A stretch of DNA of 28,931 bases from a virus. The notes beneath the pieces are model-generated. The model ran no database searches, was not told where the DNA came from, and was given only the letters and a program-made list of their open reading frames with translations. How positions within the stretch are numbered: position 1 is the stretch's first letter; every line of letters starts with the position of its first letter. The stretch spans positions 1 to 28,931 of IMG/VR virus record IMGVR_UViG_3300005468_000052. The stretch is one strand, 5' to 3'. The position numbers and the translations under genes are program-made. Shown here piece after piece: positions 20,237-27,574 of the stretch.

Positions 20237-20925
20237 TGTCCACGGTAGAAACTCTCGTCCGTGATGCCATGCTGGCCGCCCGTGTCATCGGGCAGGACCA
20301 GACCGTGGCATCTGGTGACGGCCAATTAGTGCTGCGTCGGCTGAATCGCATGCTGGACTCTTGGTCCAACGAAAAGCAGATGATTTTCAGCAACGATTCC
20401 GAGAGTTTCAACATGGTAGCGGGCCAGCAGTCCTACAGCACGGCCTTGCTGCCTTCCGGTCGCCCAGTGGCGATCAATTCCATGCGGGTGAGCCTGAACA
20501 ACCTCGATTACCCGGTTGATTTCATAGACCAGCTCAAGTGGAACGATATCACCTACAAGCTGACGCAATCGATCCCGCGCTGGTGCTACTACGACGGGGC
20601 TTATCCAAATGCCTCGATGTTCTTTTACCCGGTCCCCTATGCCGCCTTCACCTGCACGGTGTATGCGCAGCGGGTGCTGAGTGCGCCACTGACCCTGGCG
20701 ACAAACCTGACCATGCCAGCAGGCTACGAAGCCGCGATTGTGGCGGGACTGGCCGTGGACATCAGCCCGAGCTTTGTCAAGCAGCCGACGCCCGCGATGA
20801 TGCTGGACAAGACAGAAACCCGTGCCGTCCTCAAGCGTACCAACTTCCAACCGCTGGAGATGGAGACGCCATTTGACGGCAACACCGCAGATATCTCGAA
20901 CGCCTTCCCATATCGCACTTTCTGA
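20236..20925 (+). CDS. P22 gp4-like head-tail adaptor
   Basis: 229 residues (P22 gp4 has 166). It is the first tail accessory factor, which binds the portal ring after packaging. The helical N-terminal half (LVRDAMLAARVIGQ ... LVLRRLNRMLDSWSNEKQMI) and the later GYEAAIVAGLAVDISPSF are typical of the family. The TAATG overlap with the previous gene suggests coupled translation. It lies just upstream of the GroES and gp10-like genes. Confidence 0.85.
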   Translation: MSTVETLVRDAMLAARVIGQDQTVASGDGQLVLRRLNRMLDSWSNEKQMIFSNDSESFNMVAGQQSYSTALLPSGRPVAINSMRVSLNNLDYPVDFIDQLKWNDITYKLTQSIPRWCYYDGAYPNASMFFYPVPYAAFTCTVYAQRVLSAPLTLATNLTMPAGYEAAIVAGLAVDISPSFVKQPTPAMMLDKTETRAVLKRTNFQPLEMETPFDGNTADISNAFPYRTF

Positions 20926-20940
20926 ACAACAAGGAAAAAC

Positions 20941-21348
20941 ATGAACGCAATCGCTACTGTTGAACAAGAGGCCATCCAAATGGTCCAGGATGATTTCCCG
21001 ATCCGTCCAATTGGAGACATCATTATTGTGGAGCAGCTCACAGAAGACGTTTCCGAAGGCGGGATTATCCTGACCGGCGACCACAAGAAGTTCCCGTGCG
21101 GCAAGGTGGTGGCGCACGGCCCTGGGCGCGTCTATACGACCTACCTGGATGCCTCCGGTCACCATCTCGCGGGCCAAGTCGTGCCAGTGAGTGTACAGGT
21201 CGGTGATTATGTGATCTTCGGCAAGTACAACTCGGGCGGCGAGCCCATTGAAATCGAGGGCCGTAAATTCCTGATGTGTCGTGAAGGCGATATTGGCGGC
21301 ATCTCCAAAATCGGCCCATCCCTGCGCGTGCGTCTCGCCGTGGCGTAA
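20941..21348 (+). CDS. GroES-like co-chaperonin
   Basis: 135 residues, longer than E. coli GroES (97) by an N-terminal extension of about 20 and an insertion near 65-75. IRPIGDIIIVEQ (21-32) matches the GroES start, VSEGGIILTG (37-46) matches the mobile loop that binds GroEL (IIL in place of IVL), and GKVVAHGPGR, VQVGDYVIFGKY and MCREGDI follow in the right order. A heptameric lid for host GroEL is expected. Placed among assembly genes, its likely client is the coat or a tail protein, as GroEL assists P22 coat folding. Confidence 0.85.
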   Translation: MNAIATVEQEAIQMVQDDFPIRPIGDIIIVEQLTEDVSEGGIILTGDHKKFPCGKVVAHGPGRVYTTYLDASGHHLAGQVVPVSVQVGDYVIFGKYNSGGEPIEIEGRKFLMCREGDIGGISKIGPSLRVRLAVA

Positions 21349-21350
21349 AC

Positions 21351-22760
21351 ATGGCAAAAATCCCGGTTTTTGGCTTGGGGCTGGCGTCAAAGTCGCCGTA
21401 TGTCACCGCCAAACTGATGACCAATATGTATGCGGAGAGCCGTCCGCAGGGCGAGAAATCGGCCATGGTCGGCTATCGCACGCCGGGGCTGAATGTTTTT
21501 ACCGACATTGGCGGCATGAATCCACCACGCGGAAGCCGCACGGTCGAGCGCACCGGGGCCTGCTATGTGGTCATCGGGAATACCTTCTATCAGATCAGCA
21601 CTCTCGGCGCGACTACCAGCCTGGGGACATTGAATACCTTCACGGGCCGCGTCTCCATGAGCGACAACGGCGTGCAGGTGATGATCGTCGATGGCCTCTA
21701 TGGCTACATCTACAACGTCAACACCGGGATATTCGTTCAAATCACCGATGTGGACTTCCCGGCGAATCCGACCACGGTCACTTACCTGTCAACCCGGTTC
21801 ATTATCAGCCTGCAAGCCTCCAGCCGGTTTTATGTATCGGCGATCAATGACGGTCTGTCATGGGATGCGCTGATGTTCGCCAATGCCGAAACCAACCCCG
21901 ACCCGATTATTGCGGTCTGGGCCTCGAACGGCCAATTGATCCTGCAAGGCAGCGTTTCCACCGAATATTGGGGCGATTCCGGCGCACTCGATTTCCCCTT
22001 TACCCTGATCACCGGCACGGCCACCGAATGGGGGCTCGCTGCTACGTGGAGTGTGGCGAAATACGACAACTCCATTGCCTGCCTGACGAAAAACCGCATG
22101 GGCCAGGTCATGGTGGCGAAAATCGCCGGGTACTTGCCGCAAAAGATCAGTACGCCCGACCTCGACAACATCATCAACGGCTATGCCACGGTTAGCGATG
22201 CATCGGCATATACCTATATGCTGGGCGGCCATGCGATGTATGTGATTAATTTCCCATCGGCTGGCGCAACCTGGTTATATGACGGCCTGACCACCATGTG
22301 GAGCAAGCTCAAGAGCTTTGGCATCGCCCGGCACCGCGCCGAATTCGGCTTTTCATTCAACAACAAAACCATCGTGGCCGATTACGCCATGGGTGTGCTA
22401 TATGAACTCACCGACACCGCAAAGACCGACAACGGCCAGCAGATCGAGGCCGAAATCATCAGTGAAAACATCGGCTCGCCTGATTTGGACCGGCTGACCA
22501 TCGACAAATTCCGCGTGGATATTCAGGTGGGCCAAGGTTCTTTAGCTGTCCCCAATCCGCAAATCGGGCTGTCGGTCAGCCGCGATAACGGCAAGACCTA
22601 CGGCGCGGAGATGCTGCGCGACATCGGCCCCATCGGCAATTACCGCAATACCGTGGACTGGAATATGCTGGGCACGGCACGGGATGTTGTGTTCAAACTG
22701 CGCGTATCAGACCCATTCGACTTCACCTTGGTCAACGCCATCATCAATCCGGATAATTAA
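21351..22760 (+). CDS. P22 gp10-like packaged-DNA stabilisation/tail hub protein
   Basis: 469 residues, nearly the same length as P22 gp10 (472). It binds below the gp4 ring, keeps DNA in the head and carries the tail needle and spikes. AKLMTNMYAESRPQGEKSAM near the start, VSTEYWGDSGALDFPF in the middle and the SDPFDFTLVNAIINPDN end are family-typical. It begins 2 bases after the GroES stop and ends in a TAATG overlap. Confidence 0.9.
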   Translation: MAKIPVFGLGLASKSPYVTAKLMTNMYAESRPQGEKSAMVGYRTPGLNVFTDIGGMNPPRGSRTVERTGACYVVIGNTFYQISTLGATTSLGTLNTFTGRVSMSDNGVQVMIVDGLYGYIYNVNTGIFVQITDVDFPANPTTVTYLSTRFIISLQASSRFYVSAINDGLSWDALMFANAETNPDPIIAVWASNGQLILQGSVSTEYWGDSGALDFPFTLITGTATEWGLAATWSVAKYDNSIACLTKNRMGQVMVAKIAGYLPQKISTPDLDNIINGYATVSDASAYTYMLGGHAMYVINFPSAGATWLYDGLTTMWSKLKSFGIARHRAEFGFSFNNKTIVADYAMGVLYELTDTAKTDNGQQIEAEIISENIGSPDLDRLTIDKFRVDIQVGQGSLAVPNPQIGLSVSRDNGKTYGAEMLRDIGPIGNYRNTVDWNMLGTARDVVFKLRVSDPFDFTLVNAIINPDN

Positions 22761-22996
22761 TGGCCCTGATTAATACCCCTCCGCAAACCGGCGTAGACGC
22801 CATTCTGGGCACGGGCTGGGCTGAATGGCTCAATTCCGCATATAACATCCTGACCGCCCTGACGCAAAGCGGCACCACGGCACAGCGTCCCGTAAAACTG
22901 TTGTGGGTCGGGAGGACATTTTTTGATGTAACGCTGAATCGGCCTATCTGGTATACCGGCACGAACTGGATCCGCGCAGACGGGGTGGTGGTCTGA
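22760..22996 (+). CDS. Small tail-tip-like protein
   Basis: 78 residues. The N-terminal half (TGVDAILGTGWAEWLNSAYN) is amphipathic. The C-terminal half (LLWVGRTFFDVTLNRPIWYT) is the 'FFDTTL-x-KPIW-x-GTxW' ending common at the ends of phage fibre proteins. It occupies the position where P22 has its tail needle gp26, although it is far shorter. It overlaps both neighbours (TAATG and TGATG). Confidence 0.6.
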   Translation: MALINTPPQTGVDAILGTGWAEWLNSAYNILTALTQSGTTAQRPVKLLWVGRTFFDVTLNRPIWYTGTNWIRADGVVV

Positions 22997-23292
22997 TGGA
23001 AATAGAACACCGTTTTGGCGGCGGGGTTTATATCAAGGAAACCCATTTTTTGGCCGGAGAATCTGGCGAAAAGCATATTCATGATTACGATCATTTGTCA
23101 TATTTGGTATCGGGTCGGGTAGAATTGAAAGTGGACGGCGTGACAGTCCGGCTCGAAGGGCCAAAAACACTCACGATTGAAGCGGGAAAATCTCATCAGG
23201 TGACCGCCCTGACAAACGTAACATGGCTTTGTATCCATGCTACGGAATGCACCGACCCCGAAAAGGTTGACGGTGTTTTGTTAGGAGCATAA
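22996..23292 (+). CDS. Cupin-domain protein in the tail cluster
   Basis: 98 residues forming one cupin barrel. GEKHIHDYDHLSYLVSGRVE (24-43) is the first cupin motif with His27, His29 and His33 as likely metal ligands, and IEAGKSHQVTA (60-70) is the second with His66. Cupins of this form sit beside tail genes in many phages without a known reaction. It could be a structural barrel or a small sugar-related enzyme. Confidence 0.8.
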   Translation: MEIEHRFGGGVYIKETHFLAGESGEKHIHDYDHLSYLVSGRVELKVDGVTVRLEGPKTLTIEAGKSHQVTALTNVTWLCIHATECTDPEKVDGVLLGA

Positions 23293-23294
23293 CT

Positions 23295-24419
23295 ATGCCG
23301 TGGATCAGTGCAGCAGTTGCCATAGGCGGGAGCCTGATCAGCGGGTCAATGGCCTCTGATGCGGCGGGCGAAGCCTCCGATGCAGCCACCAAGTCAACCG
23401 AAGCGGCAACCGCCGAACAGCGCCGCCAATATGACCTGAACCGCGCCGACCAGGCGCAGTACATGCAGACAGGCAACGCCGCAAACGCGCGGCTGGCCTA
23501 TCTCATGGGGCTCTCGCCAAACAGCGGCGGCGGGCAGAATTACAACAAGACATACGACCAGTTTCGGCAAGAACTGGCTGGGCGTTATGGCGGTCAGCCG
23601 TCCTATGGTGGCGCGACCTCTGGTGGAATTCCTGACGCATCGGCGGGGTTCACTGGTGGCCGTGGATTGCTAGGCAAGGCTCAAGCCGCCTATGCGGCTG
23701 GCGCTCGCCCAGACCCCAATGCGCCGCAACTTCTTGGTGTCGATCAAGGACATTCCGATGAAGGTAATGTGGAGCGCTGGGGTCCAGCCACACAACAATA
23801 TGGCGGGCCTCAAATGGATGAGGCCGGACTCGATGCCGCGATACGCGCAGCCATGGCGCAGCAGGACAAAGACCGTGCAGCAGCCGAAGCGGGAGCGGCC
23901 GGTGATTCGTCTTATGGCTCGCTGTCGCGCCGCTTCACCATGGCTGACCGTGATGCCGACCCGGTTTATCAATCAGGGCTTCAGTTCGGACTCGATCAAG
24001 GCACCGGGGCAGTCAATGCCCGCGCCATCCAGCAGGGCGGTTATGACTCAGGCGCTACCCTGAAGGCCCTGACGCGCTATGCCAATGACTACGGCACGAC
24101 CAAGGCCGAAGGGGCCTACAACCGCTTCAACACCGACAATACCAACCTGTTCAACCGGCTCTCTGGCCTGTCTGGGACTGGGCAGACCGCTACCAATCAG
24201 GTGGCAACGGCGGGCACCAATACGGCCAACAATATCAGCAATCTGACCACCGATGCCGGTACTGCGCGTGCTGCGGGCATCGTCGGGGCTGGCAATGCAT
24301 GGACGAATGCGGTCGGTAACGTCGCCAACACCGGCTCGAATTACTTCCGCAACCTGTTGACCAGCAACCCTTACGCCACGACCAGCACCGTGCCGATGCA
24401 ACCAGGCGGGGGATACTGA
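23295..24419 (+). CDS. DNA ejection (transfer) protein, P22 gp7-like position
   Basis: 374 residues, very rich in Ala, Gly, Asn, Thr and Gln, with a short hydrophobic start (ISAAVAIGGSLISGSM) that could insert into or pass through membranes. DPVYQSGLQFGLDQGTGAVN followed by an Asn-rich repeat-like end is seen in phage DNA transfer proteins. It would be carried in the virion and ejected before the DNA. Order (first of three) fits P22 gp7, gp20 and gp16. Confidence 0.75.
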   Translation: MPWISAAVAIGGSLISGSMASDAAGEASDAATKSTEAATAEQRRQYDLNRADQAQYMQTGNAANARLAYLMGLSPNSGGGQNYNKTYDQFRQELAGRYGGQPSYGGATSGGIPDASAGFTGGRGLLGKAQAAYAAGARPDPNAPQLLGVDQGHSDEGNVERWGPATQQYGGPQMDEAGLDAAIRAAMAQQDKDRAAAEAGAAGDSSYGSLSRRFTMADRDADPVYQSGLQFGLDQGTGAVNARAIQQGGYDSGATLKALTRYANDYGTTKAEGAYNRFNTDNTNLFNRLSGLSGTGQTATNQVATAGTNTANNISNLTTDAGTARAAGIVGAGNAWTNAVGNVANTGSNYFRNLLTSNPYATTSTVPMQPGGGY

Positions 24420-24420
24420 C

Positions 24421-25668
24421 ATGGCCCTGAATGTAGGCTTTATCGCCAACCCAGCTACTCCAAAAATCGACATAGTCGATCCGCTTGAACAGCAATCCAA
24501 GCAAATTCAGTTGCGCCAATTGCTGACCGGGGAGCAGGACGACCGCACGCAGCGGGATGCCATGACGCAATCTGGCGGCGATGCGGCAAAATACCTGCAA
24601 GCCTTGGCGGCTGGCGGCAATTACAAGGCGTATCAGGCCGCGCAAAAGGCCGGTTTGGATGCCGAGAAAGCCCGCGCCGATGTCACGCATACCGGCGCAC
24701 AAACCGGCAAGCTACTCAGCGAAACCGAGGAAATGCAGATCAAGCGCCACCGCGACAACCTGGCGGGCGTGAACGATCCGCAGACTGCCGCACAGTGGAT
24801 CCAATCCGGTTATGCTGACCCGGTCATCGGCAAGCGCATGGCATCGCTCGCGCCGCTGGATCAGGCCATCTCGCGCATTCCACAAGACCCGGCAGGCTTC
24901 CAGCAATGGAAACAGCAGCAGGCGTTGGGCGCGACCAAGTACATTGAAATGAACAAGCCGAGCTACCAGACGCGCAATCTGGGCGGAACGACAGACACGA
25001 TCGCATTGCCTGGGCTGGGCGGCACACCTGCGGTAGTCAGCTCACAGCGCAATACACCAAGCCCGGAAAGCCTGATAACGCAAGCCACGGCGATTCGTGG
25101 GCAGAACATGACGGATGCGCGGGCCAAGGAGGCTAATGAGGCTGGCAAATGGCAATATGACCCAAGCCGAGGCGTTAGCGTGAACCCCAGGACTGGCGAA
25201 GCCCGACCTGTGATGCAGGGTGGTCAGCCTCTCTCTGCAAAAGATGCGGCCAAAGAAAATGCCAAGGTTACTGATGCAAAAGACGTTCTATCGCTTTTGG
25301 ATCAAGCTGGCCCCTTGATTGACAAGGCCACAAATAGTTATGCGGGCGTCGGCATTGATGAGGTCGGGCGCGCATTTGGCGGGGCTACCGAAGGCGCAAA
25401 GGCGGCGGCCCAACTTCGCGCCCTAGAAGGCGCATTGATTTCCAAAATGCCGAAAATGTCCGGCCCGCAGTCCGACAAGGATGTGTTGCTGTATAAGCAA
25501 ATGGCGGGCCAGATTGGCGACCGCACCATTCCCGCCGAGCAAAAGAAGGCGGCAATGCAGACTATCCGTCAAATCAATGAACGACACGCTGGTCAAAATG
25601 GCGTGACCGGCGATTTCCAGGCCTCACCGGCCAAAACCAAAGCTGGCGCATCGGTTTCTAACTGGTAA
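24421..25668 (+). CDS. DNA ejection protein (second of three)
   Basis: 415 residues, Gln/Ala/Lys-rich and largely helical. The C-terminal region (LEGALISKMPKMSGPQSDKD and KQMAGQIGDRTIPAEQKKAA) is a segment shared by many phage internal virion proteins. It probably travels with the proteins before and after it through the cell envelope. GGGGGA lies 9 bases before the ATG. Confidence 0.72.
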   Translation: MALNVGFIANPATPKIDIVDPLEQQSKQIQLRQLLTGEQDDRTQRDAMTQSGGDAAKYLQALAAGGNYKAYQAAQKAGLDAEKARADVTHTGAQTGKLLSETEEMQIKRHRDNLAGVNDPQTAAQWIQSGYADPVIGKRMASLAPLDQAISRIPQDPAGFQQWKQQQALGATKYIEMNKPSYQTRNLGGTTDTIALPGLGGTPAVVSSQRNTPSPESLITQATAIRGQNMTDARAKEANEAGKWQYDPSRGVSVNPRTGEARPVMQGGQPLSAKDAAKENAKVTDAKDVLSLLDQAGPLIDKATNSYAGVGIDEVGRAFGGATEGAKAAAQLRALEGALISKMPKMSGPQSDKDVLLYKQMAGQIGDRTIPAEQKKAAMQTIRQINERHAGQNGVTGDFQASPAKTKAGASVSNW

Positions 25669-25674
25669 ACGGTA

Positions 25675-27441
25675 ATGCCGCGCAATATCACCGTTACCTT
25701 TGCCGATGGCACCAGCCACGTTTACCAGAACGCGCCCGACGATATTACGCCGGACGCCGTGCAGAGCCGCGCGGAAAAGGAATTCGTCAAGACCGTCAAG
25801 GGCATTGATGGCGGGAAGAGGGCGGCACAAGCCCCGGCCCCGGATTATTCGCCGACCCAAGGCCAACCCGATGATGCATCTTTGGGCATGAAAATCTCCC
25901 AAGGTGCGCTCAATCTGCTGGCTGGTGGCGTGCGCGGCGCGGGCTCTATCGGGGCCACGCTGGCACGTCCTTTTGAGTCGGCAGAAGAAAACGCCGCCCG
26001 CCGCCAAGGTCTGGAAGAAAACCTGAAGGGCGTCGGCGCTGACCCGAATTCGTGGATGTACAAGGGCGGCAAGCTGGGCGCAGAGATCGCCGGAACGGCT
26101 CCCATTGGTGGCGTGCTGGCCAAGCCCGTGGGGGCCATTCTCGGCAGGGTTGCGCCATCGATTGCCGCGCCGGTCACAGCTGCGCTAGGCTCCAGTGGCA
26201 TGACAACCGGGCTTGCGCCTGTCGGGCTGGGCGCTAAAGCGGTTGATCTGGGGCTGCGCACCGGGGCTGGAGCTGCTGTAGGCGGCGCTTCTGCTGGGCT
26301 GGTCAATCCGGAAGAGGCTGGGTTGGGCGCGCTGATTGGCGGCGCTGCACCTTCTGTTTTGAAGTTGGCGGGGCTGGCCGGATCAAAAATCGGCAATGTG
26401 ATCAAGGGGCCAGCACAAACACCCGAAGCCCTGGCAGCGATCCAATCAGCCAATGCATTGGGCTATGTGATCCCGCCTAGTCAGGCCAAGCCCACATTGG
26501 CGAACCGGACTCTGGAGGGATTCGCTGGAAAGCTTACCACTGCCCAGAATGCCAGCGCCCGAAATGCCGAGGTTACCGCCGATATTGTTGGGCGGGATTT
26601 GGGATTGACGAAGGGAACGCAGATCACACCACAGATTCTTGGCGACATCCGCAACACCGCAGGACAAGCCTATGAAGCGATTGGGAATTCTGGTGTTATT
26701 ACCCCTGGCAAGTCGTATGCTTCCGCACTTGACAACATTGCTGCACCTTATCAGAAGGCTGCGCAAGGCTTCCCGAATGCCAAAACAAGCCCCGTACTGG
26801 ACCTGGTGGAGTCTTTGCGCTCGCCGTCTTTTGATGCGGGCTCTGCGGTAGCCAAAATCAAGGAGTTGCGCAGCGCGGCCGATGACGCCTTCCGCACCGG
26901 AAACACCGATGTAGCACGCGCCAGCAAGTCCGCCGCCAATGCGCTGGAAAACGCCATAGAAGACCATCTGTCCATCTCCGGGCAGCAGGGCTTGCTTAAG
27001 GAATTCCGCGATGCGCGGCAGTTGATCGCCAAAACCTATACGGTAGAAAAGGCGCTGAATCCCACGACCGGAGCAATCGACGCCAAAAAACTGGGCTCTA
27101 TGCTGGAACGTGGCAAGCCTTTGACTGGTGAAATGCGCCAGGCCGCAGAGTTTGCCCTGCGCTTCCCGAAGGCCGTGCAGACCGTGGAGAAAATGGGAAG
27201 TTTGCCGCAAACCAGCCCATTAGATTGGGCGGCGGGTGGCCTTGGAAGTGCAGCAACCGGGAACCCTGCCGTGATGGCTGGCGTGTTGGCGCGGCCCGCT
27301 GCACGATCACTGGCGTTGTCCAAGCTCGTGCAGAACAAACTGGCCCAGCCTGCGGGCAATAGCCGTCTGGCTGACTTGCTACAGAACCCGGAGGTTCAAC
27401 AGCTGCTGTTGCGCGGTGCGCCTATTTCCGGGGCGCAGTGA
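25675..27441 (+). CDS. DNA ejection/membrane-channel protein (third of three)
   Basis: 588 residues (P22 gp16 has 609). A small N-terminal domain (NITVTFADGTSHVYQNAPDD) of the kind found at the start of internal virion proteins is followed by long Gly/Ala-rich hydrophobic stretches (about 75-270, such as IAAPVTAALGSSGM) and a charged helical C-terminal half. This fits a protein that forms or lines the DNA channel in the inner membrane. It ends where the antisense gene 27422-27520 begins its overlap. Confidence 0.75.
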   Translation: MPRNITVTFADGTSHVYQNAPDDITPDAVQSRAEKEFVKTVKGIDGGKRAAQAPAPDYSPTQGQPDDASLGMKISQGALNLLAGGVRGAGSIGATLARPFESAEENAARRQGLEENLKGVGADPNSWMYKGGKLGAEIAGTAPIGGVLAKPVGAILGRVAPSIAAPVTAALGSSGMTTGLAPVGLGAKAVDLGLRTGAGAAVGGASAGLVNPEEAGLGALIGGAAPSVLKLAGLAGSKIGNVIKGPAQTPEALAAIQSANALGYVIPPSQAKPTLANRTLEGFAGKLTTAQNASARNAEVTADIVGRDLGLTKGTQITPQILGDIRNTAGQAYEAIGNSGVITPGKSYASALDNIAAPYQKAAQGFPNAKTSPVLDLVESLRSPSFDAGSAVAKIKELRSAADDAFRTGNTDVARASKSAANALENAIEDHLSISGQQGLLKEFRDARQLIAKTYTVEKALNPTTGAIDAKKLGSMLERGKPLTGEMRQAAEFALRFPKAVQTVEKMGSLPQTSPLDWAAGGLGSAATGNPAVMAGVLARPAARSLALSKLVQNKLAQPAGNSRLADLLQNPEVQQLLLRGAPISGAQ

Positions 27442-27520
27442 TGGACTTGAAAATGCCATACAAAAACGCTAGCACGGCAAGAATGCCGAGCTTCCAAAGC
27501 ATGAAATCGGTGAACTCCAT
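27422..27520 (-). CDS. Antisense 32-residue membrane peptide
   Basis: MEFTDFMLWKLGILAVLAFL then a Tyr-Gly turn and a basic tail (FKSITAPRK), a single-span membrane peptide with a cytoplasmic basic end. AAGGAG on the minus strand (27533 down to 27528) lies 7 bases before the ATG. It overlaps the last 20 bases of the ejection gene and lies opposite the gap before the tail fibre, so it is the only minus-strand gene I find. Small single-span proteins like this are frequent in phages, but the function is unknown. No clear promoter is seen upstream. Confidence 0.65.
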   Translation of the reverse strand: MEFTDFMLWKLGILAVLAFLYGIFKSITAPRK

Positions 27521-27574
27521 TGCTGGACTCCTTCAAGAAATGAGGGATTCATTCTATACCTATAAGGAGCCGTC

